Below are positions 28,991 through 36,109 of a stretch of 36,109 nt of DNA, piece by piece. The stretch lies in contig CAZMVB010000039.1 in the NCBI GenBank assembly GCA_964569795.1, positions 1 through 36,109 on the forward strand. The letters run 5' to 3'. A program made the position numbers and the translations under genes. Position 1 is the stretch's first letter. Every line of letters starts with the position of its first letter. The stretch is from JAHJDS01 sp964569795 (lineage in GTDB: Bacteria > Desulfobacterota > Desulfarculia > Desulfarculales > JAHJDS01). The notes below the pieces were generated by a model. That model saw only the letters and a list, made by a program, of their open reading frames with translations, was not told the origin of the DNA and did not search any database.

Positions 28991-30795
28991 CGGTCCTGGG
29001 CCCGCCGGTGTCTTTCCAGCCGGGACCTGAGACCGGGATCGGACAGGGCCAGGATGCGCAGGGCCAGCCAGGCGGCGTTCTTGGCCCCGGCCTTGCCCAG
29101 GCTGACCGTGGCCACGGGCACGCCCGGCGGCATCTGGACCGTGCTCAGCAGTGAATCCAGGCCGGTCAGGGGCGAATTATCAAGAGGCACGCCGATGACC
29201 GGCAGCGAGGTCCGGCCGGCGATGGCCCCGGCCAGATGGGCGGCCATGCCCGCCCCGGCGATGATGACCTGGACACCGTCCTTGTGGGCCTGGTCGATCA
29301 GGGCCTCGACCTTTTTCGGCGTCCGGTGGGCCGAGGCCACGGTCAGCTCGGCGGCCACCTTGAATTTCCCGAAAATCTCCAGGGCGGCCGACATGGTCTC
29401 CCGGTCCGACTCGGAGCCCATGACCACTATAACCCGCGGTAGTTGTTTTTTTATGGCGAGCCCCTTGGTGGCGGAAGGGGAGGCCGTCGTCCTGGTCCGG
29501 CTTTTGGAGGCCGGGCCGGGCTTGTCCAGGGCCTTCAGTCCGATGTCGTTGCGCCGGTGCATCCCCTTCCAGTCAATGGCCCCGGCCGCCATATAGGCCC
29601 GCTTGATGGCCGCCTGGATGGTCCGGCCCCGGGCGGTCACGCCCAGGACCCGCCCGCCGGTGGTGACGTAGCCTCGTCCTCGCCGCGCCGTGCCGGCGTG
29701 AAACACGACCACGTCCTTCATCTGTCCGGCCGCGTCCAGTCCGCGAATAGGAAATCCCTTGTCGTAATCGCCCGGGTAGCCGCCCGAGGCCAGGACCACG
29801 CAGACCGTGGCCTGGGCCCGCCATTTGGCCCGGGCCTGATCCAGCCGGCCCTGGGCCATTTTCAGGAAAATATCGGCCAGATCGCCGTCGAGCCTCATCA
29901 ACAGCGGCTGGGCCTCGGGATCGCCCAGCCGGCAGTTGAACTCGAGGACATTTAACGTCTGGCCTTTGATCATCAGCCCGGCGTAGAGCACGCCCTTGTA
30001 GGGCCGGCCCTCGGCGGCCAGGCCCTTGATCGTCGGCTCGATGACCTGCTTCATTATTTTTTGTTCGATCCTGGGCGTGACCACCGGCGCCGGCGAGTAG
30101 GCCCCCATGCCGCCGGTGTTGGGCCCGGTGTCGCCGTCGAACACGGCCTTGTGGTCCTGCGAGGACGGCATCGGGATGATCGTCCGTCCGTCGGTAAAGA
30201 CGATGTAGGAGGCCTCCTCGCCAGTGACCAGGTCCTCGACGATCGCCCGGTTTCCGGCCTCGCCGAATTTCTTGTCCTTCATGATCAGCTTCAGGGCGTC
30301 CTCGGCCTGCTCGATAGTCTGGCAGACGATGACCCCCTTGCCCGCGGCCAGGCCGTCGGCCTTGACCACCACCGGCGCGCCCCTTTGCCTGACGTGCTTC
30401 AGGGCTGCCTGAAAATCACGAAAGACCTGGAAGGCGGCGGTGGGCACGTTGTGGCGGGCCATGAATTCCTTGGCAAAGACCTTGGAGCCCTCCATCTCGG
30501 CCGCCGCTTGCGAGGGTCCGGCCACGGGAATGCCCTCGGCCTCCAGGGCGTCGGTCAGCCCCAGGGTGAGCGGCTCCTCGGGGCCGATCACGGCCAAGTC
30601 CACCTTTTCGGCCGCAGCCAGTTCCTTCAGGGCCGCCACGTCATTGGCCTTGACCTGGACGCACCTGGTCTTGGGCTCGGCGCCGATGGCGTCGCTCCCC
30701 GGGGCGCAGATGACTTGGGTGGTTTTCGGGCTCCGGGCCAGCTTCCAGACGATGGCGTGTTCCCGTCCGCCCCCGCCGACAACCAGGACTTTCAC
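28987..30795 (-). CDS. purD: PurD-PurE fusion: GAR synthetase plus N5-CAIR mutase
   Basis: A 602-residue bifunctional purine enzyme. Residues 1-424 are phosphoribosylamine-glycine ligase: KVLVVGGGGREHAIVWKL, the ATP-grasp motifs VVVKADGLAAGKGVIVC, FDGDTGPNTGGMGAYSPAP, and FNCRLGDPEAQPLL. A Lys/Ser/Thr/Pro-rich linker (about 425-454) leads to PurE at 455-602: VIVVMGSESDRETM, TVASAHRTP with the catalytic His, and GAGMAAHLAGAIAG, typical of the class I N5-CAIR mutase. The two activities are steps 2 and 6 of IMP synthesis and are normally separate proteins. The start is GTG 30795 with GGGGGAG five bases before. Both domains look complete. Confidence 0.93.
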   Translation of the reverse strand: MKVLVVGGGGREHAIVWKLARSPKTTQVICAPGSDAIGAEPKTRCVQVKANDVAALKELAAAEKVDLAVIGPEEPLTLGLTDALEAEGIPVAGPSQAAAEMEGSKVFAKEFMARHNVPTAAFQVFRDFQAALKHVRQRGAPVVVKADGLAAGKGVIVCQTIEQAEDALKLIMKDKKFGEAGNRAIVEDLVTGEEASYIVFTDGRTIIPMPSSQDHKAVFDGDTGPNTGGMGAYSPAPVVTPRIEQKIMKQVIEPTIKGLAAEGRPYKGVLYAGLMIKGQTLNVLEFNCRLGDPEAQPLLMRLDGDLADIFLKMAQGRLDQARAKWRAQATVCVVLASGGYPGDYDKGFPIRGLDAAGQMKDVVVFHAGTARRGRGYVTTGGRVLGVTARGRTIQAAIKRAYMAAGAIDWKGMHRRNDIGLKALDKPGPASKSRTRTTASPSATKGLAIKKQLPRVIVVMGSESDRETMSAALEIFGKFKVAAELTVASAHRTPKKVEALIDQAHKDGVQVIIAGAGMAAHLAGAIAGRTSLPVIGVPLDNSPLTGLDSLLSTVQMPPGVPVATVSLGKAGAKNAAWLALRILALSDPGLRSRLERHRRAQDR

Positions 30796-30810
30796 GATCG
30801 CTCCCCCCGT

Positions 30811-30853
30811 GGCGTGTTACCGTGAAAGTAACACGCCGTCCGCGACCGGTCAA
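30811..30853 (-). promoter_or_regulatory. Promoter and perfect palindrome upstream of purD-purE
   Basis: GGCGTGTTAC-CGTGAAA-GTAACACGCC (30811-30837) is a 10-bp perfect inverted repeat, 16 bases upstream of the GTG start. A -35-like TTGACC lies at 30848-30853 on the minus strand, with a weak TACTTT 17 bases on, inside the palindrome. It could be an operator over the promoter or, if transcribed, an RNA hairpin just before the ribosome site. Confidence 0.6.
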
Positions 30854-30974
30854 TCCGGCCCCGGTCCGCCGCGCCGCCGGCCGGTTACCCCGGAGCGGCC
30901 CGCTGCCCGCCACCCCGGCGGACTTGACAATCGACCGCGGGCCAAGGGAAAATTGAGGTAATCAAGGATTGATC

Positions 30975-32684
30975 TTGGGGGAAAAGGTAGGACGTCCGAA
31001 CGGCAATATCACCGGCCTCAAGCCCAACCAGTTGCGGCGACTGGCCGCCCTGGGGCGCCGAAAAAATCCCATTGACCAGATCGTCGGCCGGGAGCTGGCC
31101 CGGGCCATGACCGAGCTGTCCGCCGAGACCGGGCGGCAGATCGGGGTCCTGCTCGGCCGGGGGGGCGAGGTCCTGTCGGTCATCGTCGGCGACCATCACT
31201 CGCTGACCATCCCGCCCCTGCCCCGGGCCCGGGCCGGCCTGCCCCGCCTGGCCGGCCTGCGCCTGGTCCACACCCACCTGGACGCCTCGCCCCTGTCCCG
31301 GGAAGACCTGACCGACCTGCTGCTTTTGAAGCTGGACGCCATGGCCGTGATCGAGACCAGGCCTGAGGGTCTCCCCGGCCGGGTCCAGGCCGCCCATATC
31401 CGGCCCCAGGGCATGGGCGGCGAGCTGGTGGATCTCATCCCGGCGCACCTGCCCGGTCAATCGCCCCTGGACGTGGGCGAGCTCTTCCGGGCCCTCGAGG
31501 AGGAGCTGGCCCGCCGCCGGCCGGTCCACCGGGCCGGCGACGACCGGGACCGGGCCATCCTGGTCAGCGTCTCGGACGCCCCCCGGGCCGAGATCGAGTC
31601 TTCCCTCAAGGAACTGGCCGATCTGGCCGCCTCGGCCGATATCGACGTGGTCGGGAACGTCATCCAGCGGGTCAAGAAGGTCAACCCCCGGTTCCTGATG
31701 GGCCGGGGCAAGCTGTCCGAGCTGGTCATCGCCTCGCTGCGCCTGGGGGCCGACCTGATCGTCTTCGACCGGGACCTCAATCCATCCCAGGTCCGCTCCC
31801 TGACCGAGCAGACCGAGCTGCGGGTCATCGACCGGACCCAGCTGATCCTGGACATCTTCGCCCGGCGGGCCAAGTCCCGGGAAGGCAAGCTCCAGGTCGA
31901 GATGGCCCAGTTGAGGTACCTCCTGCCCCGGCTGTCCACCCGGGATGATTCCCTGTCCCGGCTCTCGGGCGGCATCGGGCTGCGCGGTCCGGGCGAGACC
32001 AGACTCGAGGTCGATCGCCGCCGGGTCAGGACCCGCCTGGACCATCTGGCCGCCCAGATTTCGGCGGTCAGCCGCCAGCGCCAGGGACAGCGCCGCCGGC
32101 GGACCCGCCGCGGGCTGCCGGTCATCTCCATCGTCGGTTACACCAACGCCGGCAAATCGACTTTACTGAACACCCTGACCCGGAGCCGGGTCACGGCCGA
32201 GGACCGGCTGTTCGCCACCCTGGACCCCAGTTCCCGGCGACTGCGCCTGCCCCGGGACCGGCAGGTGATCATCACCGACACCGTCGGCTTCATCCGGGAC
32301 CTGCCCCCTGACCTGCTGACCGCCTTTGCCGCCACCCTCGAGGAATTGCACGAGGCCGACCTGCTGCTCCACGTCATGGACCTGTCCCACCCCGACCTGG
32401 ACCAACAGGCGGCCATCGTCCACGACCTGCTCGGCCGGCTGGGACTGGGACGCATCCCCACGGTCGCGGTCCTGAACAAGATGGACCTGGTGCCCCCGGC
32501 CAAGGCCCGGGCCCTGGCCCGGCGCCATGACGGGGTCTGCATCTCCGCCCCGGACCCCGGGACCCTGGGACCGCTCCTTAGGGTGATCGACCGGCGCCTG
32601 GACCAGCTGGACACAGGGCCGGCCACGGGGGCTGTCGGCCGCGATTGGGATACCATTACGAAACCGGACGTGTCGATTTGGTAA
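30975..32684 (+). CDS. hflX: HflX-family ribosome-associated GTPase
   Basis: A 569-residue GTPase. HflX proteins bind the 50S subunit, split stalled ribosomes and remodel rRNA. The HflX-specific N-domain includes DVVGNVIQRVKKVNPRFLMG and the LSGGIGLRGPGETRLEVDRR motif. The G domain has G1 GYTNAGKST (from residue about 388), G3 DTVGFIRDLP and G4 NKMDL. The protein is longer than most HflX (about 420), with a ~190-residue N-terminal extension; residues about 90-190 resemble an additional domain (LRLVHTHLDASPLSREDLTD) seen in some relatives. Start uncertain: TTG 30969 lies right against AAGGA, while TTG 30975 has it six bases away, which I chose. A TTGACA at 30924 could be the -35. Confidence 0.85.
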   Translation: MGEKVGRPNGNITGLKPNQLRRLAALGRRKNPIDQIVGRELARAMTELSAETGRQIGVLLGRGGEVLSVIVGDHHSLTIPPLPRARAGLPRLAGLRLVHTHLDASPLSREDLTDLLLLKLDAMAVIETRPEGLPGRVQAAHIRPQGMGGELVDLIPAHLPGQSPLDVGELFRALEEELARRRPVHRAGDDRDRAILVSVSDAPRAEIESSLKELADLAASADIDVVGNVIQRVKKVNPRFLMGRGKLSELVIASLRLGADLIVFDRDLNPSQVRSLTEQTELRVIDRTQLILDIFARRAKSREGKLQVEMAQLRYLLPRLSTRDDSLSRLSGGIGLRGPGETRLEVDRRRVRTRLDHLAAQISAVSRQRQGQRRRRTRRGLPVISIVGYTNAGKSTLLNTLTRSRVTAEDRLFATLDPSSRRLRLPRDRQVIITDTVGFIRDLPPDLLTAFAATLEELHEADLLLHVMDLSHPDLDQQAAIVHDLLGRLGLGRIPTVAVLNKMDLVPPAKARALARRHDGVCISAPDPGTLGPLLRVIDRRLDQLDTGPATGAVGRDWDTITKPDVSIW

Positions 32685-32801
32685 TTCGAGACCGTTCAGG
32701 ACCGCACCCGAACCAGGCCTACAACCACGACCGTTCAAGGGACGCAGTCGCCCCGGCAATATTAAATAAATCTTATTAAATCATAGACTTATATCTTAAA
32801 G

Positions 32802-32819
32802 AGTCGTTAGATAACGACT
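32802..32819. promoter_or_regulatory. Inverted repeat upstream of the sigma-54 promoter
   Basis: AGTCGTT-AGAT-AACGACT is a perfect 7-bp inverted repeat within an AT-rich stretch, centred about 45 bases upstream of the -24 element. It may be an activator binding site, or a plain terminator-like stem for hflX (no T-run follows). Confidence 0.45.
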
Positions 32820-32854
32820 GGGCGGCCTTACTCCGGCGAACGCCCTCCGGTGCC

Positions 32855-32869
32855 TGGCATCGAATTTGC
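32855..32869 (+). promoter_or_regulatory. Sigma-54 (-24/-12) promoter of the Flp pilin gene
   Basis: TGGCAT, five bases, TTGC matches the RpoN consensus TGGCAC-N5-TTGC with one change and the exact ten-base gap between GG and GC. It is 61 bases upstream of the pilin ATG. Confidence 0.6.
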
Positions 32870-32929
32870 CTCGTCTTCCAAGGGGCGGGAGGGGTTTCTC
32901 GTCCGTATCAAACCAGGGGAGGCAGGTTG

Positions 32930-33121
32930 ATGAAATCATGGCGGGCCACGGCGCGTCGTTTCTGGTCCGAGGAAAGGGGCGTGAGCGCCGTGGAGTACGG
33001 TCTGCTGCTGGCGCTGATCGGGGCGGCCATCGCCACAACGATGCTGGCCTTGGGTCAGGGAGTCAGCGGCCGGATGAGCACGGCCGGCACCGAGATCGCC
33101 TCCGGGGGTTCTTCCACCTGA
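32930..33121 (+). CDS. Flp/Fap-type pilin
   Basis: A 63-residue prepilin. A basic leader (MKSWRATARRFWSEER) ends in Gly, followed by VSAVEYGLLLALIG, the mature N-terminus with the Glu at position 5 and Tyr expected for Flp pilins. A single hydrophobic helix (residues 18-40) and a short polar tail SGRMSTAGTEIASGGSST complete it. Flp pilins form the Tad pilus after cleavage by a TadV-type peptidase. The ATG at 32930 has GGGGAGG seven bases upstream; a TTG one codon earlier is unlikely. No tad genes are in the window. Confidence 0.88.
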   Translation: MKSWRATARRFWSEERGVSAVEYGLLLALIGAAIATTMLALGQGVSGRMSTAGTEIASGGSST

Positions 33122-33150
33122 GGGCCGGGGGTCGGGGCGCGGTCTGATGG

Positions 33151-33351
33151 TCAACCGCCAAAGGCGGCATGGATGAGTTCGATCTGGTCCCCGTCCTGGA
33201 GCCGGGTGGCAGCATAGTCTTTTTGATTGACATATCGATGATTTAACTCGAAAACCAGGTCCTGGGGCGGTTCGCCCAGCCGGTCGAGCAGATCGGCCAC
33301 AGTGAGTCCATCGGGGTGGTTTTCCTCAAAACCGTCTATAATCAATCTCAT
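33151..33351 (-). CDS. ThiS/MoaD-family sulfur carrier protein
   Basis: A 66-residue beta-grasp protein ending in the required Gly-Gly (AAFGG). Motifs are RLIIDGFEENHPDGLTVADL, then VFELNHRYVNQKDYAATRL, and LQDGDQIELIHAAFGG, close to ThiS in length and in the DGDxIEL turn. Such carriers are charged as thiocarboxylates at the C-terminus to give sulfur for thiamine, molybdopterin or other products. No thiazole or moa genes are nearby, so the pathway is open. It lies beside a molybdoenzyme operon but on the other strand. Confidence 0.82.
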   Translation of the reverse strand: MRLIIDGFEENHPDGLTVADLLDRLGEPPQDLVFELNHRYVNQKDYAATRLQDGDQIELIHAAFGG

Positions 33352-33398
33352 AGCCGCTATTCCATCCTTCGGGTCAAGGCCGGTTCCTCATTTTTCAA

Positions 33399-33427
33399 TT
33401 GAAGTACATTCATTTTTATTTTAAAGT
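33399..33427 (+). promoter_or_regulatory. Candidate promoter for the FAD/Fe-S/Mo operon
   Basis: TTGAAG (33399-33404) and TAAAGT (33422-33427) are 17 bases apart, about 110 bases before the first gene. The 14 bases CAATTGAAGTACAT at 33396-33409 also occur, on the minus strand, at 13796-13809. Confidence 0.4.
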
Positions 33428-33535
33428 AACAAACGCTTTGCAGTCCGGCAAGGGCTATCGCTCCGTCGGTCCGCCCGTCCTGTGACATGAATCAGGGTGC
33501 GTCCGTGAGGGGCAGATATCTTCAGGAGTATTCCC

Positions 33536-34414
33536 ATGCTGTTACCACGCTTTGAATTCATGGAGCCGCCGTCTCTCAAGGCGGCGGTCAAGCTGCTGGC
33601 GGACCAGCCCAAGGCGGCGCTGCTGGCCGGCGGGACCGACCTGCTGGTCAACCTGAAAAAGGGCCTGGTCAAGCCGTCGGCGGTGGTGTCCCTGGCCAAG
33701 GTCCCCCACCTGGACCGGATCGAGTGTTCGCCCCGTAAGGGCCTGTCCATCGGCTGCCTGGTCACGGCGGCCGCCGTGGCCGCGGACGAGGTGGTCCGGC
33801 AGCGCTATCCGATGCTGGCCGAGGCCGCCTCGGTCCTGGGCTCGCCCCTGATCCGCAACCTGGCCACGGTGGCCGGCAACGTGGTCACCGCCCGGCCCGC
33901 GGCCGATTTTCCCCCGGCCCTGATCTGCCTCGGGGCCAGGGCCGTGCTGGCGGGTCCGGCCGGCACCCGCCAGGTCGAGCTGGACAAGTTCTTCAGCGGA
34001 CCGGGTAAGACCCGGGCCACCCGCGGCGAGATCCTGACCCACCTCCTGATCGACCCGCTGCCGCCCAAATCCGGCGGCAAGTACCTCAAACTGGGGGCCC
34101 GGCAGACCCTCGAGATCTCCATGGTCAACGTCGGGGCCTGGCTGGCCCTGGACAAGACCGGCGAGATCGTGACCGACATCCGGATCACCCTGGGCGCGGT
34201 CGCCCCCAAACCGATCCGGGCCAAGGCCGCCGAGCGGGTGATGCGCCGGAAGGTCTTGTCCACGGCCCTGATCGAGGACGCGGCCGAGGCCGCCTCCGAG
34301 GAATGCAGTCCCATAGACGATTTTCGCGGCTCGGCCGCCTACCGCCGGGAGATGGTCAGGACCCTGACCAGGCGCTGCCTGACCGGCGCGGCGGACAGGG
34401 CCCTCGGCGAATAG
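33536..34414 (+). CDS. FAD-binding subunit of a molybdenum hydroxylase (CoxM-like)
   Basis: A 292-residue protein of the FAD-binding subunit family of xanthine oxidase-type enzymes. FAD-loop motifs are AALLAGGTDLLVNLKKG (residues about 28-44) and SPLIRNLATVAGNVVTARPA (about 100-120), with the usual CO-dehydrogenase-flavoprotein C-terminal domain from about 175. The 4-hydroxybenzoyl-CoA reductase version has a [4Fe-4S] insertion with four Cys; I see none here. It passes electrons from the Fe-S subunit to an acceptor such as NAD or ferredoxin. CAGGAGTATTCCC precedes the ATG. The Fe-S and Mo genes follow. Confidence 0.87.
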   Translation: MLLPRFEFMEPPSLKAAVKLLADQPKAALLAGGTDLLVNLKKGLVKPSAVVSLAKVPHLDRIECSPRKGLSIGCLVTAAAVAADEVVRQRYPMLAEAASVLGSPLIRNLATVAGNVVTARPAADFPPALICLGARAVLAGPAGTRQVELDKFFSGPGKTRATRGEILTHLLIDPLPPKSGGKYLKLGARQTLEISMVNVGAWLALDKTGEIVTDIRITLGAVAPKPIRAKAAERVMRRKVLSTALIEDAAEAASEECSPIDDFRGSAAYRREMVRTLTRRCLTGAADRALGE

Positions 34415-34428
34415 GGGGAGGATCGACC

Positions 34429-35034
34429 ATGGCCCAGAAACCCAAGAAAACGACGGCCAGGAAACCGGCCCCCAAAAAGTCGGCTCCTAAAAAAGCTGCC
34501 CCCAAGAAACCGGCCCCCAAGAAGCCGAGTCCCAAGAGGCCCGGCCCCAAGGCGGCGGTTGCCGCCAAGAGGCTGGTGACCCTGACGGTCAACGGCCGGG
34601 ATCACGATCTGTTGATCGAACCCCACCGGACCCTGCTGGACGTGCTGCGCGTCGAACTGGACCTGACCGGGGCCAAGCACGGCTGCGGGGTGGGTGAGTG
34701 CGGGTCGTGCACCGTGCTGGTGGACGGCCGGCCGGTGAATTCCTGCCTGGTCCTGGCCGTGGCCTGCGTCGGCAAGGAGATCACGACCATCGAGGGCCTG
34801 GCCGCGGGCGGCGATCTGTCGGCGCTCCAGAAATCCTTTATCGAGCACGGCGCCATCCAGTGCGGCTTTTGCACGCCGGGGATGATCCTGACGTCCACGG
34901 CCCTGCTGGCGGCCAATCCCTCGCCCACCGAGGCCGAGGTCCGGGAGGCGATCAGCGGCAACCTGTGCCGGTGCACCGGTTACCAGAAGATCGTCGAGGC
35001 GGTGCTGGCGGTGGCTCACGGGGAGGACAAGTGA
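34429..35034 (+). CDS. [2Fe-2S] subunit of a molybdenum hydroxylase with a histone-like N-terminal tail
   Basis: A 201-residue protein. Residues 1-43 are an unusual low-complexity tail (MAQKPKKTTARKPAPKKS and more PKK repeats). Residues 47-201 are the normal two-cluster small subunit: HGCGVGECGSCTVLVDG with the plant-type ferredoxin cysteines, and QCGFCTPGMILT…NLCRCTGYQKIVEAV for the second cluster. Without the tail the length is the family's usual ~160. The tail repeats are encoded by imperfect DNA repeats (34455-34560). The ATG follows GGGGGAGGATCGACC; the frame runs back into the FAD gene but that part is not real. The stop overlaps the Mo-subunit start by one base (TGATG). Confidence 0.88.
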   Translation: MAQKPKKTTARKPAPKKSAPKKAAPKKPAPKKPSPKRPGPKAAVAAKRLVTLTVNGRDHDLLIEPHRTLLDVLRVELDLTGAKHGCGVGECGSCTVLVDGRPVNSCLVLAVACVGKEITTIEGLAAGGDLSALQKSFIEHGAIQCGFCTPGMILTSTALLAANPSPTEAEVREAISGNLCRCTGYQKIVEAVLAVAHGEDK

Positions 35035-36109
35035 TGTATGACGTCATCGGTAGCCGCGCGGCCAAGCTGGACGGTCCGGACAAGGCCACCGGCCGAGCCC
35101 GGTACACGGACGATCTGAGTTTCCCGGGGATGCTTTACGGGGCCATCCTGCAGAGCCCCATCGCCCACGGGATCATCAAGAACATCGATGTCTCCCGGGC
35201 GGTCCGGCTGAAGGGCGTCCGGGCGGTGTTGACCGGGGCCGACATCGAGCCGATCCGTTACGGGGTCAGCCCGGCCCGGTACGACGAGGTCCTGCTGGCC
35301 ACGGACAAGGTCCGCTACGTGGGCGACGAGGTGGCCTGCGTTGCGGCCGAGGACCCGGAGACGGCCCAGGAGGCCCTGCGGCTGATCCGGGTCGATTACC
35401 AGGAACTGCCGGCGGTCTTCGACCCCCTGGAGGCCATGGCCGACGGCGCGCCCCAGCTCCACGACGAGTTCCCGTTCAACATCTGCGCCGAGGTCCACCA
35501 GGAGTTCGGCGACGTGGAGGCCGCCTTCAAGCAGTGCGACCTCATCCACGAACATCGCTTCGTCAACAAGCGCCAGGACGCGGCCTTTATCGAGCCCCAC
35601 GCCGCCGTGGCCACCTTTGACCTGAGCGGCCGGCTGACCCTGTACAGCGCCACCCAGGTCCCCCACTACGTCCAGCGGACGGTGGCCATGGTCACCGGGG
35701 TGCCCATCGGCCGGGTCCGGGTGATCAAGCCCAGCGTGGGCGGCGGCTTCGGACCCAAGGCCGAGGCCACGCCGGTGGACATGTGCTCCTGCCTCCTGGC
35801 CATGAGGACCGGCCGGCCGGTCAAGATCACCTACTCCCGCGAGCAGGTCTTCCTCCACAGCCGGGCCCGGCACCAGTTCGTCCACGAGATGAAGACCGGG
35901 GTCAAGCGCGACGGGACGGTGTTGGCCCTGCACAACAAGTGCTGGCTGGACGGCGGGGCCTACTCGTCCTTCGGCATCGCCACGGTCTATTACGCCGGGT
36001 CGCTCCTGGGCGGCCCCTACCGGCTGCCCAACATGAAGTACGACGGCTGGCGGCTCTACACCAACAAGCCGGCCTGCGGCGCCCAGCGGGGTCACGGCGG
36101 CGTGGCCGC
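35034..36109 (+). CDS. Molybdopterin-binding large subunit of a molybdenum hydroxylase (N-terminal part)
   Basis: The frame starts at the ATG overlapping the previous stop and runs off the window after 358 codons (full members are about 750-780). Present: the N-terminal a/b-hammerhead (GRARYTDDLSFPGMLYGAIL, SPIAHGIIKNIDVSRA), VRYVGDEVACVAAED, RQDAAFIEPHAAVATF, the VGGGFGPKAE Mo-domain motif, and GAYSSFG. It resembles the alpha subunits of 4-hydroxybenzoyl-CoA reductase and related dehydrogenases. The catalytic Glu and most cofactor contacts lie beyond the window. GGGGAGG stands before the start. The operon order FAD-FeS-Mo suits a cytoplasmic three-subunit enzyme, unlike the exported single-chain enzyme at 7734. 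Confidence 0.87.
   Translation, partial: MYDVIGSRAAKLDGPDKATGRARYTDDLSFPGMLYGAILQSPIAHGIIKNIDVSRAVRLKGVRAVLTGADIEPIRYGVSPARYDEVLLATDKVRYVGDEVACVAAEDPETAQEALRLIRVDYQELPAVFDPLEAMADGAPQLHDEFPFNICAEVHQEFGDVEAAFKQCDLIHEHRFVNKRQDAAFIEPHAAVATFDLSGRLTLYSATQVPHYVQRTVAMVTGVPIGRVRVIKPSVGGGFGPKAEATPVDMCSCLLAMRTGRPVKITYSREQVFLHSRARHQFVHEMKTGVKRDGTVLALHNKCWLDGGAYSSFGIATVYYAGSLLGGPYRLPNMKYDGWRLYTNKPACGAQRGHGGVA

Noticed and set aside
33536..36109. Direct call as 4-hydroxybenzoyl-CoA reductase
   Set aside because: The FAD subunit lacks the [4Fe-4S] insertion that marks that enzyme, and the Mo subunit is incomplete.

Overview
The window is GC-rich, densely coded chromosomal DNA from a bacterium. Several things point to an anaerobic or respiratory deltaproteobacterium-like organism (Desulfobacterota or relatives), but I cannot name a genus: two xanthine-oxidase-family molybdoenzymes, a multihaem c-type cytochrome, two sigma-54-type promoters, cyclase/TolB-like/TPR proteins, and an apparent selenoprotein. 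I see no phage, integrase, transposase, tRNA, rRNA or CRISPR array.

Layout. 1-5 kb: tail of an unknown gene, a hicBA toxin-antitoxin pair, an EamA permease, two Spy/CpxP-like periplasmic proteins, and an MFS transporter. 5-12 kb: leuS, then a three-gene operon for a Tat-exported Fe-S/molybdopterin hydroxylase, a membrane cytochrome b-like protein and a multihaem cytochrome c. This looks like a periplasmic molybdenum hydroxylase wired to the membrane. 12-14.3 kb: tmk and an isochorismatase-fold hydrolase. Converging on them is a small operon of an ArsR regulator and two tiny Cys-rich proteins that share a Cys cluster. 14.3-17.8 kb: two tandem class III cyclase-TPR paralogues. 18.07-18.83 kb: the most striking gene. 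It is a MerB-like (organomercurial lyase) protein whose reading frame is interrupted by exactly two TGA codons. These fall at the positions of the two MerB catalytic cysteines, and each is followed at bacterial SECIS spacing by a hairpin; the second hairpin has a GGUC loop. I read it as a double-selenocysteine organometal lyase.

19-22 kb: 3-hydroxybutyryl-CoA dehydrogenase, a gene-free kilobase with three tandem ~147-bp hairpin repeats, and a third Spy-like protein with Arg/Gly/Tyr repeats. 22-28 kb: a divergent PP2C phosphatase / Ser-Thr kinase pair, an acyltransferase, an Hsp20, a flavin reductase, and a DUF429 protein. 28-33 kb: a TsaC/YrdC protein coupled to a purD-purE fusion with a 10-bp perfect palindrome in its promoter/leader, divergent hflX, and an orphan Flp pilin behind a sigma-54-type promoter. 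33-36 kb: a ThiS-like sulfur carrier and a three-subunit molybdenum hydroxylase operon (FAD, [2Fe-2S], Mo). Its Fe-S subunit carries a histone-like Lys/Pro/Ala tail, and its Mo subunit runs off the window.

All calls come from reading the sequence and from remembered family motifs; no searches or folding programs were run.
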